Positions 51,501 through 61,790 of a stretch of DNA of 64,000 nucleotides are shown in pieces. Source of the stretch: Hippophae tibetana (lineage: Eukaryota; Streptophyta; Magnoliopsida; Rosales; Elaeagnaceae). The notes beneath the pieces are model-generated. The model made no database searches. It was given only the letters and a program-made list of their open reading frames with translations, and was not told the origin of the DNA. The stretch spans positions 6,039,001 through 6,103,000 of the forward strand of contig CM072806.1 of assembly GCA_037013495.1 (NCBI GenBank). The letters are read 5' to 3'. Numbering within the stretch: the stretch's first letter is position 1; each line of letters begins with the position of its first letter. The position numbers were made by a program, and so were the translations under genes.

Positions 51501-54500
51501 TCACTAACACCATGGTCTTTATCTGCAACAATAGACTCTTTTTTCTTTTGCAACATGGAAAACTCATCAAACTTAACATCTCTGCTAATCAAAAATTTAG
51601 GTGACTTGGGTTCAACACACCATAATCTATAACCCTTCACCCCAAAAGGATAACCCAAAAATATGCATTTCAATGCCCTAGGCTCAAGTTTACCATCATT
51701 AACATGAGCATAAGCAGGACAACCAAAAACTTTCAAATCAGAATAATTAGCAGGAGTACCAAAGAATACCTCAAACGGAGTCTTTAACTCAATTGCAGTT
51801 GATGGAGACTGATTCACCAAATAGCAGGCATGGTTACAAGCTTCAGCCCAAAACGATTTATCCAAGTCAGCTTGAAAGAGCATACAACGAGCTCTTTCTA
51901 AGAGAGTCCTATTCATACGTCCTGCTACTCCATTTTGTTGTGGTGTATGACGCACAGTGCGGTGTCTCACTATGTCATTTCTTTCACAGAACTCATTAAA
52001 CTAACTATCACAAAATTCCAAACCATTATCAGTCCTCAAATGCTTGATTTTCTTGCCTGTTTGATTTTCTATACAAGCCTTGAATTTTACAAATTTTGAG
52101 AACGCATCATTCTTATTCTTCAGAAAATACACCCAAACATGACGAGAGAAGTCATCAATAAAAGTCAACATATACCGGGCACCACCTTTAGACACAACAC
52201 GAGAAGGACCCCAAAGATCTGAATGAATATAATCAACAGTACCTTTCATTTTATGGATGGCTGTACTAAACTTAACCCTGCGATGCTTTCCATAAACACA
52301 ATGCTCACAGAAATCAAGCTTCCCAGTTTTCTGACCACAAAGCAAATCTCGTTTGCTCAAAATAGACATCCCTGCCTCACTCATATGCCCAAGCCGCATA
52401 TGCCATAATCGAGTAGTGTTTGAATCTTGATCGGACGAGGATGAAACTGATACACTGCCAATAACAGTGCTACCCTGAAGCATATAGAGACCACGCGACA
52501 ATTGCCCTTTAATAACAACAAGAGCACCCTTACTAACTTTTAAAACTCCACCTTCAGCTACATACTTGTAGCCTTGTGAATCAAGAGTACCCAAAGATAT
52601 CAAATTCTTTTTTAAATCTGGAACATGGCGAACATCTTTCAAAGTCCTAACAATACCATCATGCATCTTAATTCGGACAGTACCAATACCAATAACCTTG
52701 CAGGACATATTGTTTCCCATCAAGACAACACCCCCATCAATAGACTGATAAGAAGCAAACCAATCTCTACTGGGGCACATATGGTAAGTGCAACCCGAAT
52801 CAAGAATCCAAACATCTCCAAGAGAACTAATAGATACTGATAGAACATTTTCACCATCGGAACCAGAACTATCTGTAACACCAGCAACATCATTAGTACC
52901 AGAAGACGTTGTGGTAGATTTTCTTTTACCTTTGAGTTTAGGATAATTTACTTTCCAGTGCCCTTCCTGACAGCAATAATTGCATTTATTTTTTATTTTT
53001 CTAGATTTGGATCTAGACTTGCCTCTATTACTGCTTGTGCCTTTTTCTTGATTTCTACCTCTGACAAATAAACCACTGCTATTATCATTGTTGCTTGTAG
53101 ACACTTTTTTCTTCAACTCTCTGGAATTCAAAGCTGCTTTGACATCTTCCAAAGAAATAGTGTCTCGCCCATATAGCATGATATCAACAAAATGTTCAAA
53201 TGAATGAGGTAAAGAACATAATAGAACTAAGGCCTGATCCTCATCATCAATCTTAACACCACCATTTTTCAAATCACGAATAATTTTAGTAAATTCATCA
53301 AGATGATCGTGCAAAGGTGTACCTTCTGACATTCTGAATGTATACAAACGCTACTTCAAATATAACCGACTGGTCAAAGACTTGGTCATATACAAATTCT
53401 CCAATTTAAGCCATAACCCAGCAGAAGATTCCTCATCACCAACTTCGCATAATACCTCATCAAACAAGGATAATTGAATTGAACTGAGAGCATTTTCCAT
53501 CAAAGCATCTTTTCTTCATCAGTTAATTTTTCTGGCAATTTATCCTTACCTTCAAGTGTCTTAACGAGCCATTCTTTAACTAATACGGCTCGCATCTTCA
53601 TACGCCAAAGACTGAAATCATTTCTACTATTGAATTTCTCAATTTTATATTTTGCCGCCATGACAGAAAAAACCCAATATTAAATAAACAAAAAACACAA
53701 CCCAGAAAATATGAAACCAATCAGATAACCAGAAGCTCAAAATAAATCCAAAAGAGTAAACTTGACCAGTTCTAATAAATAACAGAATAACCCAATGCTC
53801 TGATACCAATTTGTTACGAATTAGCACTTGCGGAAGCGAAGATCGGGTCCAATTTTGATTGCACAAATTAATAATAATGGGTAACGGCAAAACAATAACC
53901 AATAAGAAATTAAATGACACACAATGATTTAAGTGGTTCAACTTTTCAATGTGAAAAGTCTACTCCACTGACGATGGCACACCGAGAAAAAATCCACTAA
54001 TAATCAAATGGAGATACAAACACCAATTCCAATTTTCAAAGAACTTCACAAAATTATACCAAAATACCTAATCAACCCACAAAATATCCCCTCTAATTTA
54101 CTGGTAATATATATAGGAAGATAAATTAACAAACTTGCTATTAAATCTAATATTATCGTAAATGATAGTAGAAATAGAACGCTTATCTTTAGGGTTGATT
54201 TTCCCTTATTTCTCACGCTGTTAGCTTTCTTCTATTTTTCTGCTTCTTTTCTTTCTCTGGTGGTTGCATACAAAACAAAAAAAAACCCTCTGATTTCTGT
54301 AGTTTTCCAATTTTTATTTTTTCGGCTGCTACAATTCTCACGGATTAACTAAGGAAGCTTAGTTAATATATATATAAGGAGCTAGTAGAAGGCTTTCGTA
54401 TTGGGTTTTGGGCCTTTTGTTTTGTGCCAATTAAATAACAGATTTATATTAGAAAAAATAATGAGCCATAAAGTTGACAAATACCTTTACAAACACATTT

Positions 54501-55729
54501 CCAATTCCACTCCTCCTAGCATCAGGGTCACGAAGCGACCACATAACCCTTATCAGTTTTCCATTCAAAGAAGTGTTATTCTTAGTTCCAATAGCTAGAA
54601 TCGCTGACAAAAACAAAATATCATAAACAATTATAAGATAAAGCTTGATAAAGAAATATCTTTATAATGGAAACCACACAATTAAAAATAATAATAAATT
54701 ATTCATTTATTTTAGTAAATGATGACATAATATTCTAGACCAATAAAATATAAGAATAATATAACTATTTTTTTAAAACACAAATAACCAAAGAACAATT
54801 AATATGATTGGTGAGAGATATAATAAAGACTAAGACACCTCCAAAAATTCTTAAAAAATTATTTTGATCCACCGTCATATCATACCAAAGAAACAAAAAC
54901 TTTAGAACTATTAAATTTAGTTTTCTACTCACTAGACAAACGATAAGTTACAACCAAATCAACCGAGCAAACAACACTCCAAAACCTTAATTCCCTTTCG
55001 GGATATAAATAAGACCAAGAAAATCAACCCACCTAAGCTTAATAAATGAATGGAACATCATTGAGTCAACAGAATTCTCCTATTCCTAAGTAACAAAAAA
55101 AAAAAATCAAGCGGCAACGAATTTTAACCACCCCACCCACATCCTGGGTAATTAAAAGAAGACAAAAAGAAAGTATTTATGCTCCCAACTAAAAATGACA
55201 ATTTTATTTGAAAGAGTAAGCTACATGACAATACAATACTTGCATGTGAGTCTCTACCGAAAGAGAACTTTAAGTCTCTAAGATAGCTCGAAAGCAATTG
55301 TTTCTTCCAACTCCATAGCTACCTAATTAAACTCCCGAAAATGTCAAATTATTTCATTCTCATTGCTTTCTCTTTACCCAAACAACATACATCGAACTCC
55401 AACAAATGACCAGGATTGAATTTCCAGTCTATTTCCCTCATTTTCTTGGGATTAAGAAAAAAAAATACGATCAAAAGAATCATACATTAAAATGAAAAAC
55501 TTATTCAATCATGCAGAAAAAAAATATTACCATCTTGAGGATTGAGGAAGTTGACGTAGCCATAGCACAGAGATCGACCAGTAGAGGAGTCTCTACAGAC
55601 ATGTACGGACGTGAGGCTCTTGAACTCCGAGAAAGATTCAAAGAGCTGACCATCGGTGACATCCGGGTGAAGGTCTCCGACGTAGAGAGAAGCAGGCGAG
55701 GCGGCTACTTTCGACGGAGATACTGCCAT
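45535..55729 (-). CDS. PAB7: poly(A)-binding protein, PAB7-like, with an in-frame stop before the MLLE domain
   Basis: Ten exons (plus-strand coordinates, gene order): 55729-55531, 54603-54485, 49009-48816, 48674-48415, 48305-48199, 48109-47920, 47724-47435, 47277-47152, 46997-46791, 45732-45535. All splice sites are GT-AG with agreeing phases; the span is 630 codons. Four RRMs: about 13-90 ([14 protein letters not shown]), 104-180 (KGYGFIQF), 193-270 ([14 protein letters not shown]) and 295-372 ([16 protein letters not shown]). A Pro/Gly/Tyr linker follows, and the C-terminal MLLE domain has [20 protein letters not shown]. The protein would coat poly(A) tails and aid translation and mRNA stability; MLLE recruits PAM2-motif partners. 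Odd: codon 531 (complement of 46890-46892) is TAA, directly before GSEMLSSML. The MLLE frame beyond it stays open. If real, the product is 530 residues without MLLE, and the stop lies about 100 nt upstream of the last junction, so nonsense-mediated decay is expected. Intron 2 (49010-54484) contains a whole copia element. Confidence 0.88.
49060..49725 (-). repeat. 3' LTR of the copia element at 49060-54440
   Basis: 666 bp; on the minus strand it starts TGTTATTTAATTGG and ends AATTCGTAACA. It aligns with 53812-54440 end to end. Confidence 0.95.
53812..54440 (-). repeat. 5' LTR of the copia element at 49060-54440
   Basis: 629 bp with the same ends as 49060-49725. On the minus strand it is followed at once by the primer site ATTGGTATCAGAGC. 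Confidence 0.95.
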
Positions 55730-57576
55730 AGATGACCCCTAAATACACGAACACGTTCGAACGATCGAGAAAATTGAGAAGGAAAGCTTAAATGGAAAAA
55801 ACCTTTTATCAATGGAATAGCACAAATGGCAATGCTGGTCCAATTTGATATTGCTCTTTATTAGACACTTAATCAGTTTAACCGTTTCTGTTTGGTTTTT
55901 GATTATACAGTAAATGCACACAAAAACACCCACAAATAGAGAAAGATTGAAGTAGAGAAGGGTTTTTGATATTTGAATTTTTAAATGGAAATTTCTTGAA
56001 TGTGTTTGGTTTAAGAGAAAAAGGACAAATAAGAAAGAAAAGAAAGGAAAACTCGTTTGTTTTGGGAAAGAGTTAGAGGACTGTGACATTCAAGAGAGAG
56101 GTGATCGGCTTTTGCATGGACACAATAGGTTGAGGCCGTTCACAAAGAATAAACCAAACAGTCTCATACGAAAAATTAGCGCGTTAATTACACCTCCCCG
56201 CTTATTGTGACACATCTAGCTCTACTGCATTTTTACCACGTCAGCAACAAATATACGTGGAAGGTGGAACTTTATATATATGTGGACCTTTATTTGTACT
56301 TACTGAATTCCGAAATCCACGACACCTTATTTTTTTTCTTTGTTTTTAAGTAAAAAATCGTTTACTTTGATCCCTTAATCTTTTCGATGGATATATATTA
56401 TTTGATTTTAAAATTTGAATATTTTTTTAAAATTAAAAAATTTATATATTTTTTATAAAAATAATATGATTAAAATAACTTTAAGAAACAAATAAAATTA
56501 TTTGAATAATTAATCACCTTAGTAAAATTATTTAAATAATTAATCACCTTAGTTTTTAAATATGTAGGTAAAACTTATTTTATCATAAATATGTTCTTAT
56601 TTTATTTGTATTATTTTTTTAATTAATATGTATAAATTTTATTTATTTTTATATTATTTAAAAAAATTAATGTATAAAAAATAAAGTTAACATATATCAT
56701 TTAAAAATATTAAATATGTATTTTATTTTTAAATGATTTTCAATTTTATTATAGATACTTAGAGTTTTCCTTATCATATTGTGTGCAATTTTTTTAAAAA
56801 ATAAGAAATATAAACTTGTACAAAGTTTTTAGATACACTATTTAAAATACATATAAATATACATTGCGGTAGTATGTATCGCTATTATTATAAACATATA
56901 TCATATTTTTAATTTTTTTAAAATAATTTTAATACTTGACTCACAATGTAATTAATGGGTATAAATATATGTGTTTTTAAATTTTTAAAAAAATCCTCAT
57001 CAAAAGTTAAAAAGAAAAAAGTGTGCAATAATTTCAGCTTTTCTTCTTTGAATTCTAGAAATTAAAAATCTCTCATAATTTCCTAACTTGTTATAGTAGT
57101 ATTTTGTTTTTTGCTACAATTAGAAATATTCTGTATAATACACGTAACTTCCTTACCTTTTTATTTCATATCATTCTGTTTACCAAATAATACTTTTATA
57201 AAATTCAAAGTGATGATGTTATAAATAAAAGTTATAGTAATTATGCAATATACTAACCAATAATAAAAGAACTTATTACTTTTTTTAAGAAAAGAAATAA
57301 TTACTTCAAATAAATCAAATCGACATCTTAACATTTTTCTAAAAAAAATATACTACAATAATAACTTTTAATTGATAAAAAATTTATATAACAATAATGA
57401 TATTTAAATGTAAATAATAATAAATATACAATAAATAATCCATATATTTTGTATTTATATGATGCAGATCCAATTACTTAATATTTATCTATAATATTAT
57501 TTATTAGTATTTATTTTTGTTAAATTTATCTAGAATTTTAAATTATCTTATTAAGATATTTTATATTTTATTAATT
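55730..57576. other. PAB7 upstream region and AT-rich spacer
   Basis: 55730-56200 would hold the promoter and 5' UTR of PAB7; a pyrimidine-rich leader on the minus strand fits this, but no clear TATA box was fixed. The rest is AT-rich without frames of interest; a roughly 30-bp direct repeat (ATTTGAATAATTAATCACCTTAGT core) lies near 56490-56550. Confidence 0.45.
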
Positions 57577-57598
57577 ATAAAGAATCTTGGATCCTAAT

Positions 57599-57900
57599 AA
57601 GGAAGAATGCTGAAATCCCCTCAAAAAGCCACCACCAGCCTCCACTACCAACCTTACCCCTAGCCAACACCGCTGGCAACCCCCCAGCCATCCAAGCCGG
57701 TAACACGAGAGCCATCACCCAGCACCATCGCACACTTGCCTCGTTAATCGCATAACGCCACAGTCAATCATCGTCGATCGCGTCGCACCTTCGCCAACAT
57801 CAATCTTGCCGTACCTTACTGTTCCATCGACTGCCACAACGCAATACCCCTCCTGTTGCTCCATCAAATCTGATCCAACTGCCCCAATTTCTCTCAAATT
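57599..57900. other. GC-richer island of unknown origin
   Basis: About 300 bp of proline-codon-like, C-rich sequence (CCACCACCAGCCTCC and similar) in otherwise AT-rich DNA. A 60-codon minus-strand frame ends within it but shows no known domain. It may be part of an unrecognised element; nothing more can be supported. Confidence 0.35.
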
Positions 57901-59102
57901 CGATACTGTTCATTTACACACAAAAAAATGGTAAAATTCAGTTTTGGATCTTCAGCCGGATCACACACTTTTCAACACAATTTGGATGTGCTTGGAAAAT
58001 TCTTACAAATATATCCCACTAATTTAGACAAATAATTTTATGAATTATCTCGATTTTGAATAAACACTGGATATATATATATATATATAATTGTAATTAA
58101 ATATTTATTTAATTACAAAACACACACACACAAACAAAAATAACTTTAAAAGACTTAGAAATTGCCCGTGGAACCTTCGTTAAAGAAGTACACAAAAGGG
58201 TAAATCAATTCAAGGATGGGCACACAACATAAATTAGATCACATATTGAAAATTCAAGCGGCCCAATAGTGTAAATAACTAAACAAATAACCCTTTTATC
58301 TATCCAATTAAGAAGGTCCAAAATAAGGAAACCTATAGATTAATGACCCGCCCAACCCTATGGTCAATTCTCTAGGAACTATCCTGGAATCATTCCCGCT
58401 CTAACAATACTTGCTCCTAATTAAGTTTATTGCACCCAAGCGTTCGGTGATAAAACCCTAGGTAGGAACCAACCTTCTATTTATAGACAGACCTTAAAAA
58501 TACCATGACTATGAAACCTACTTAGGAAAATTAAAGTTGATTATGAGTTTGACGTACGAGTGCATCTTAAGGCTTTTTTAGACTGGGCTAGTGTCATTAA
58601 GGATTATTTCAGAAAGTATGATATTTCAGATCTAATGAGAGTAAGATTTATTATGATAAAATTAACGAAAAAGATACACAAATATTAACAACTTGTTAAG
58701 CATAATATTTAACTGTTAACACAATTTTTCATCACATTATGGCTTAAGATGAAATAGAAGTCGAGGTGGAATCATGTTTCCACGTACTTTCTCAATCACT
58801 TGCTCAACCAATTTCTCAACCTCAGATAAACCACTTCTAGTGTTATTGATTACATCTCTCGTTCTAAGAGTCTGATGCTACGATGTGAGCTTCAAGAAAC
58901 ATCTGACATTATTGTCACTAGGTTTATCAATGGATTAAGAGTTGATATTAAACGTGAGGTATACATGAATACCCTATGTCATTATATAAAGCTTATCAAA
59001 ACACTCTCAAACAAGAAATAGGTTGGTCACTCCCTTTTCGGTAACACCACTTCTCATTCCCCACTCTCTGACAAAATATTGTTACTTGTTAAGCAATTCC
59101 CA

Positions 59103-59180
59103 TGGTGTTGGTGCGCTATGCTGGTGCGCTGCGCTGGTGCTGGTGCACTGCGCTGGTGCTGGTGCGTTGCACTGCGTTGG
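59103..59180 (+). repeat. GC-rich minisatellite of GCTGGTGC-type units
   Basis: About 78 bp made of GCTGGTGCGCTGC and GCTGGTGCTGGTGC variants repeated head to tail, in otherwise AT-rich DNA. Confidence 0.8.
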
Positions 59181-59608
59181 TAACCTTGAGGACGTTTAAT
59201 GTGTTTCTATAATTACAATTCATTTGATTATTATTCTTGCTTAATGTTGTCGGTGGTGATTCAGGTAGGAGATAAATATTTCAATTGAAAAAAGATGCAA
59301 TCGAATATACATTTACAGAAGATGGAGTCAAGAAAGATTTGAGAGATTTTTCAATTAGCTAAAAAGTAATAATTATCATTATAATCGTTTTTGAAGCATA
59401 TTTTTATGCTTGTAATTAATAATAAAAAGTCAGTTTGTAATAGTAAGTTTTTGTTATTTTTCAGTGTATAATAAACTCTCGAATGTAATTATACTTTTAA
59501 TTTTAATATAATATAATTTTTAATATTGTTTTTAATAATTTTATTGTAATTTATATTTATTTTTAATATTGTAATTATTAATTATATTTTTTTTAATTTA
59601 TGTATATC

Positions 59609-59940
59609 CTATGGCCACGGTTATTGTAAAACCGAGGCCATAGGGGTACCTATGACCTCGGTTATTGGAAAAACCGAGGCCATAGGGTGTACCTATAGCC
59701 TCAATTAGCATATAACCGAGGCCATAGATACACCCTATGGCCTCGGTTAGCATATAACCAAGGCCATAGGTACACCTTATGGCCTCGGTTTTTTAATAAC
59801 CGAGGCTATAGGTACATCTTATGGTCTCGGTTAAAAAACTGAGACCATAGATCGTTACCTATAGTCTCTCTCACTTAGGCCTCGGTTCTTATAACCGTGG
59901 CCATAGACCTATGATCACGGTTAAAAACCGAGGCCATATG
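59609..59940. repeat. array of inverted repeats of CTATGGCCTCGGTT
   Basis: About seven hairpins, each a copy of CTATGGCCTCGGTT followed after 4-12 bases by AACCGAGGCCATAG, run in series. Variants such as GGTCTCGG with CTGAGACC keep pairing by change on both arms. This is the subterminal region of the CACTA-like element. Confidence 0.9.
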
Positions 59941-60099
59941 TAATATTTGTAGTAGTGTATGGGTCCTAAAGGTTTCCTCTCTAACCTCACATTTCTTACC
60001 CCCATGCCAAATACCAACCCTATTAAGGATTCTTTTTTCAATTCATGCGCCAATAGCTCTAGCATAGAGTATCATTATTGTCATGATAAATGACATCTT

Positions 60100-61790
60100 A
60101 TTATAATAAGTTAAATATATTTATTAAAAATATTAATTTTTAAATTTTTTTGAGATTTTTTATGTTTTTTATTTGATAAGTATATGTACTTAGTAGAACT
60201 GTGGATGTGCACAACATAAGAACACCAAAACAGTGTCATTTTGGCCCCTACAAAGTAGCATCTCCCCTATACAACATGTGGTATAATCGTATTATGTAGC
60301 TCTTGCCAACCAATGCGTCACTTTTTCACTCCAAATCCCACAAGTTGACATGTGGCACCTTCTTTTTATTTGTCCGTGTGATTATCTCTATTTTAAACAT
60401 GATTTTTCATCCACCAATCCTAATACAACTCAAAAATAGAATAATTTTCTCCATATAAATATAAAAATAATGCCCCATAAAATGCAAAAGTTTTAGAATT
60501 ACACAAAAATGAGGTGAATTGTTTTTAAAAATATAAAAATATAAAAATTATGTTAGAGGTAATAATTGAAAAGAAGATGATTTAAGAAACAATTAAATGA
60601 GTTGAAAATCATATTCAAAAACAAAACAAAAAAACCTAATATTTTTTCTCTTTTCTTTTATTGTTTTCATGAATAATTTTCTGAATTTATTATTTTTTAT
60701 GAATAATTAATTTTATAATTGATTATGAGTGATTTCAAAGTCCTAGACATGAATTATAAAATTTAATAAGATATGTAATATTCTATTCAATTATTTTTTT
60801 TATTATATATTAATTATCAGTTTTAATTATTGTATGAATTTATTTGATTATTTAAATGTATAATTAAATAATCAAATTAATTCATCGTTAATAAATTTAA
60901 TTGATTGGGTATGTAATCACTTGATCAATTTATATAATTATTGATAAATTGACGGCAATGAGAATTAATATTCAAGATAAGTAAATTGAGCTTTTATGTT
61001 TAACCTCAATCCAATTTACTTTTTTAAAAATTAATATTTTTGACAGATTAAAATTACATAGCTTATTCTAAGTTGTCTATTAAAAAGAGTTTGGAATAAA
61101 AACTATTTAATTCAATTAATATGTAAGAAGAAGTAGAGATTTTTGTATTCGTGAATTTCTCTAAGTTTATATAATTATAAAGCATGAGAATAAGATATGT
61201 TTTTATTGATTTACAATATACACTAGTAGTGAATAATAATCCTACAATCATTTTTTTATTTAAATATTTATCATAATGTTTTTATTTTATTTTTATCTTT
61301 ATTAATCTTTAGTTGTTAGATTTAATTTTCAGTTTATAAAACAAAACCTTCTTTTTCAATAAATAGATGTTAGTTTTCAAAATTCTTTATAGGAAAGACT
61401 TGTATTTGTTATATATTAGTTTACCACATCTTAAATAATTTAAAGTAATGTTTAAATTGACTAATCATCTAAATCATATCAATTTTTTTAGAGTCGTGTG
61501 GCCATAACTTTTTGTTAAATTAACTCTTCTTTACTTTTAAGTATTTTACATATAAAAAAGTAATATCAATAAATTAAAAAAAATTATTAAAAATAAAAAT
61601 ATTTTCTTTATTTTTATTTTGGTTAATTTATATTTGTGTTTTGTTTTATTTAAATTTAATTTAATTTAATTTTTTATTTGTTTTTCATAGTCACAGGATC
61701 CACGTTATAATATGATATCAAATTCATAATTTTTTGAGAAAGTAATTTAAATAGATCTTTTAAGTTCAAGTGATTTATATGATGATTCGG
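60100..61790. other. AT-rich spacer, perhaps an LTR or leader of the following gypsy element
   Basis: No coding sequence. Its A/T-rich composition recalls the solo LTR at 28297-29930, and it precedes a gypsy gag, so a long LTR may be hidden here, but I could not fix its ends. Confidence 0.3.

Larger units (their letters stand above)
49060..54440 (-). mobile_element. Ty1/copia LTR retrotransposon, TNT1-like, in PAB7 intron 2
   Basis: The outline is complete. LTRs lie at both ends, and a perfect 5-bp target duplication GATTT lies at 49055-49059 and 54441-54445. The tRNA-Met primer site TTGGTATCAGAGC (53798-53811, complement) adjoins the 5' LTR, and a GGTGGAGATT purine tract lies before the 3' LTR. 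Minus-strand parts in order: gag (about 52900-53660, with a CCHC knuckle near 52950), protease ([14 protein letters not shown] near 52790), integrase (about 51600-52400), reverse transcriptase (about 50510-51250, with [11 protein letters not shown] and YVDD) and RNase H (about 49930-50440). Long stretches are still open, so breaks are few (about three to five). The LTRs differ by roughly 5-7% by eye, which suggests a few million years or less. It lies in the same orientation as PAB7. Confidence 0.95.
59100..59958. mobile_element. CACTA-like (En/Spm) DNA transposon end with subterminal hairpins
   Basis: The right end, read on the complement from 59958, starts CACTACTACAAATA, the form of a CACTA terminal repeat, and is followed inward by dense repeats of CCTCGGTT and its complement (59609-59940), the usual subterminal design that binds transposase. 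A 27-codon frame ending at about 59362 (FQLKKDAIEYTFTEDG, then a further 11 residues and a stop) may be the tail of an element gene, but I do not recognise it. The left terminus was not found, so the start is approximate and the element is probably truncated. It splits a gypsy gag remnant. Confidence 0.6.
58520..60090 (+). mobile_element. Ty3/gypsy gag remnant, interrupted by a CACTA-like element
   Basis: Translated pieces match the retrotransposon gag pattern: FLDWASVIKDYFRKYDISDL with RVRF after it (about 58570-58650), and later VTRFINGLRVDIKREV (about 58910-58965). After the CACTA-like block, gag-like sequence resumes with a decayed zinc-knuckle region (about 60050-60100). The gag type is that of Ty3/gypsy elements. 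No LTRs were fixed; breaks are many, and it is an old fossil. Confidence 0.7.

Noticed and set aside
53798-53811. tRNA-Met-like sequence
   Set aside because: Only the short primer-binding site of the copia element, not a tRNA gene; no cloverleaf surrounds it. No tRNA or rRNA gene was found in the window.
55511-55735. Plus-strand open frame of 74 codons
   Set aside because: Antisense of PAB7 exon 1, whose RRM1 sequence explains the open frame.
57715-57897. Minus-strand frame of 60 codons in the C-rich island
   Set aside because: No known domain, no splice partners and no start context; the base bias alone can keep it open.
59609-59940. Regularly spaced repeats that could suggest a CRISPR array
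   Set aside because: The repeats are inverted pairs with short variable loops in plant DNA next to a CACTA terminus, not direct repeats with equal spacers.
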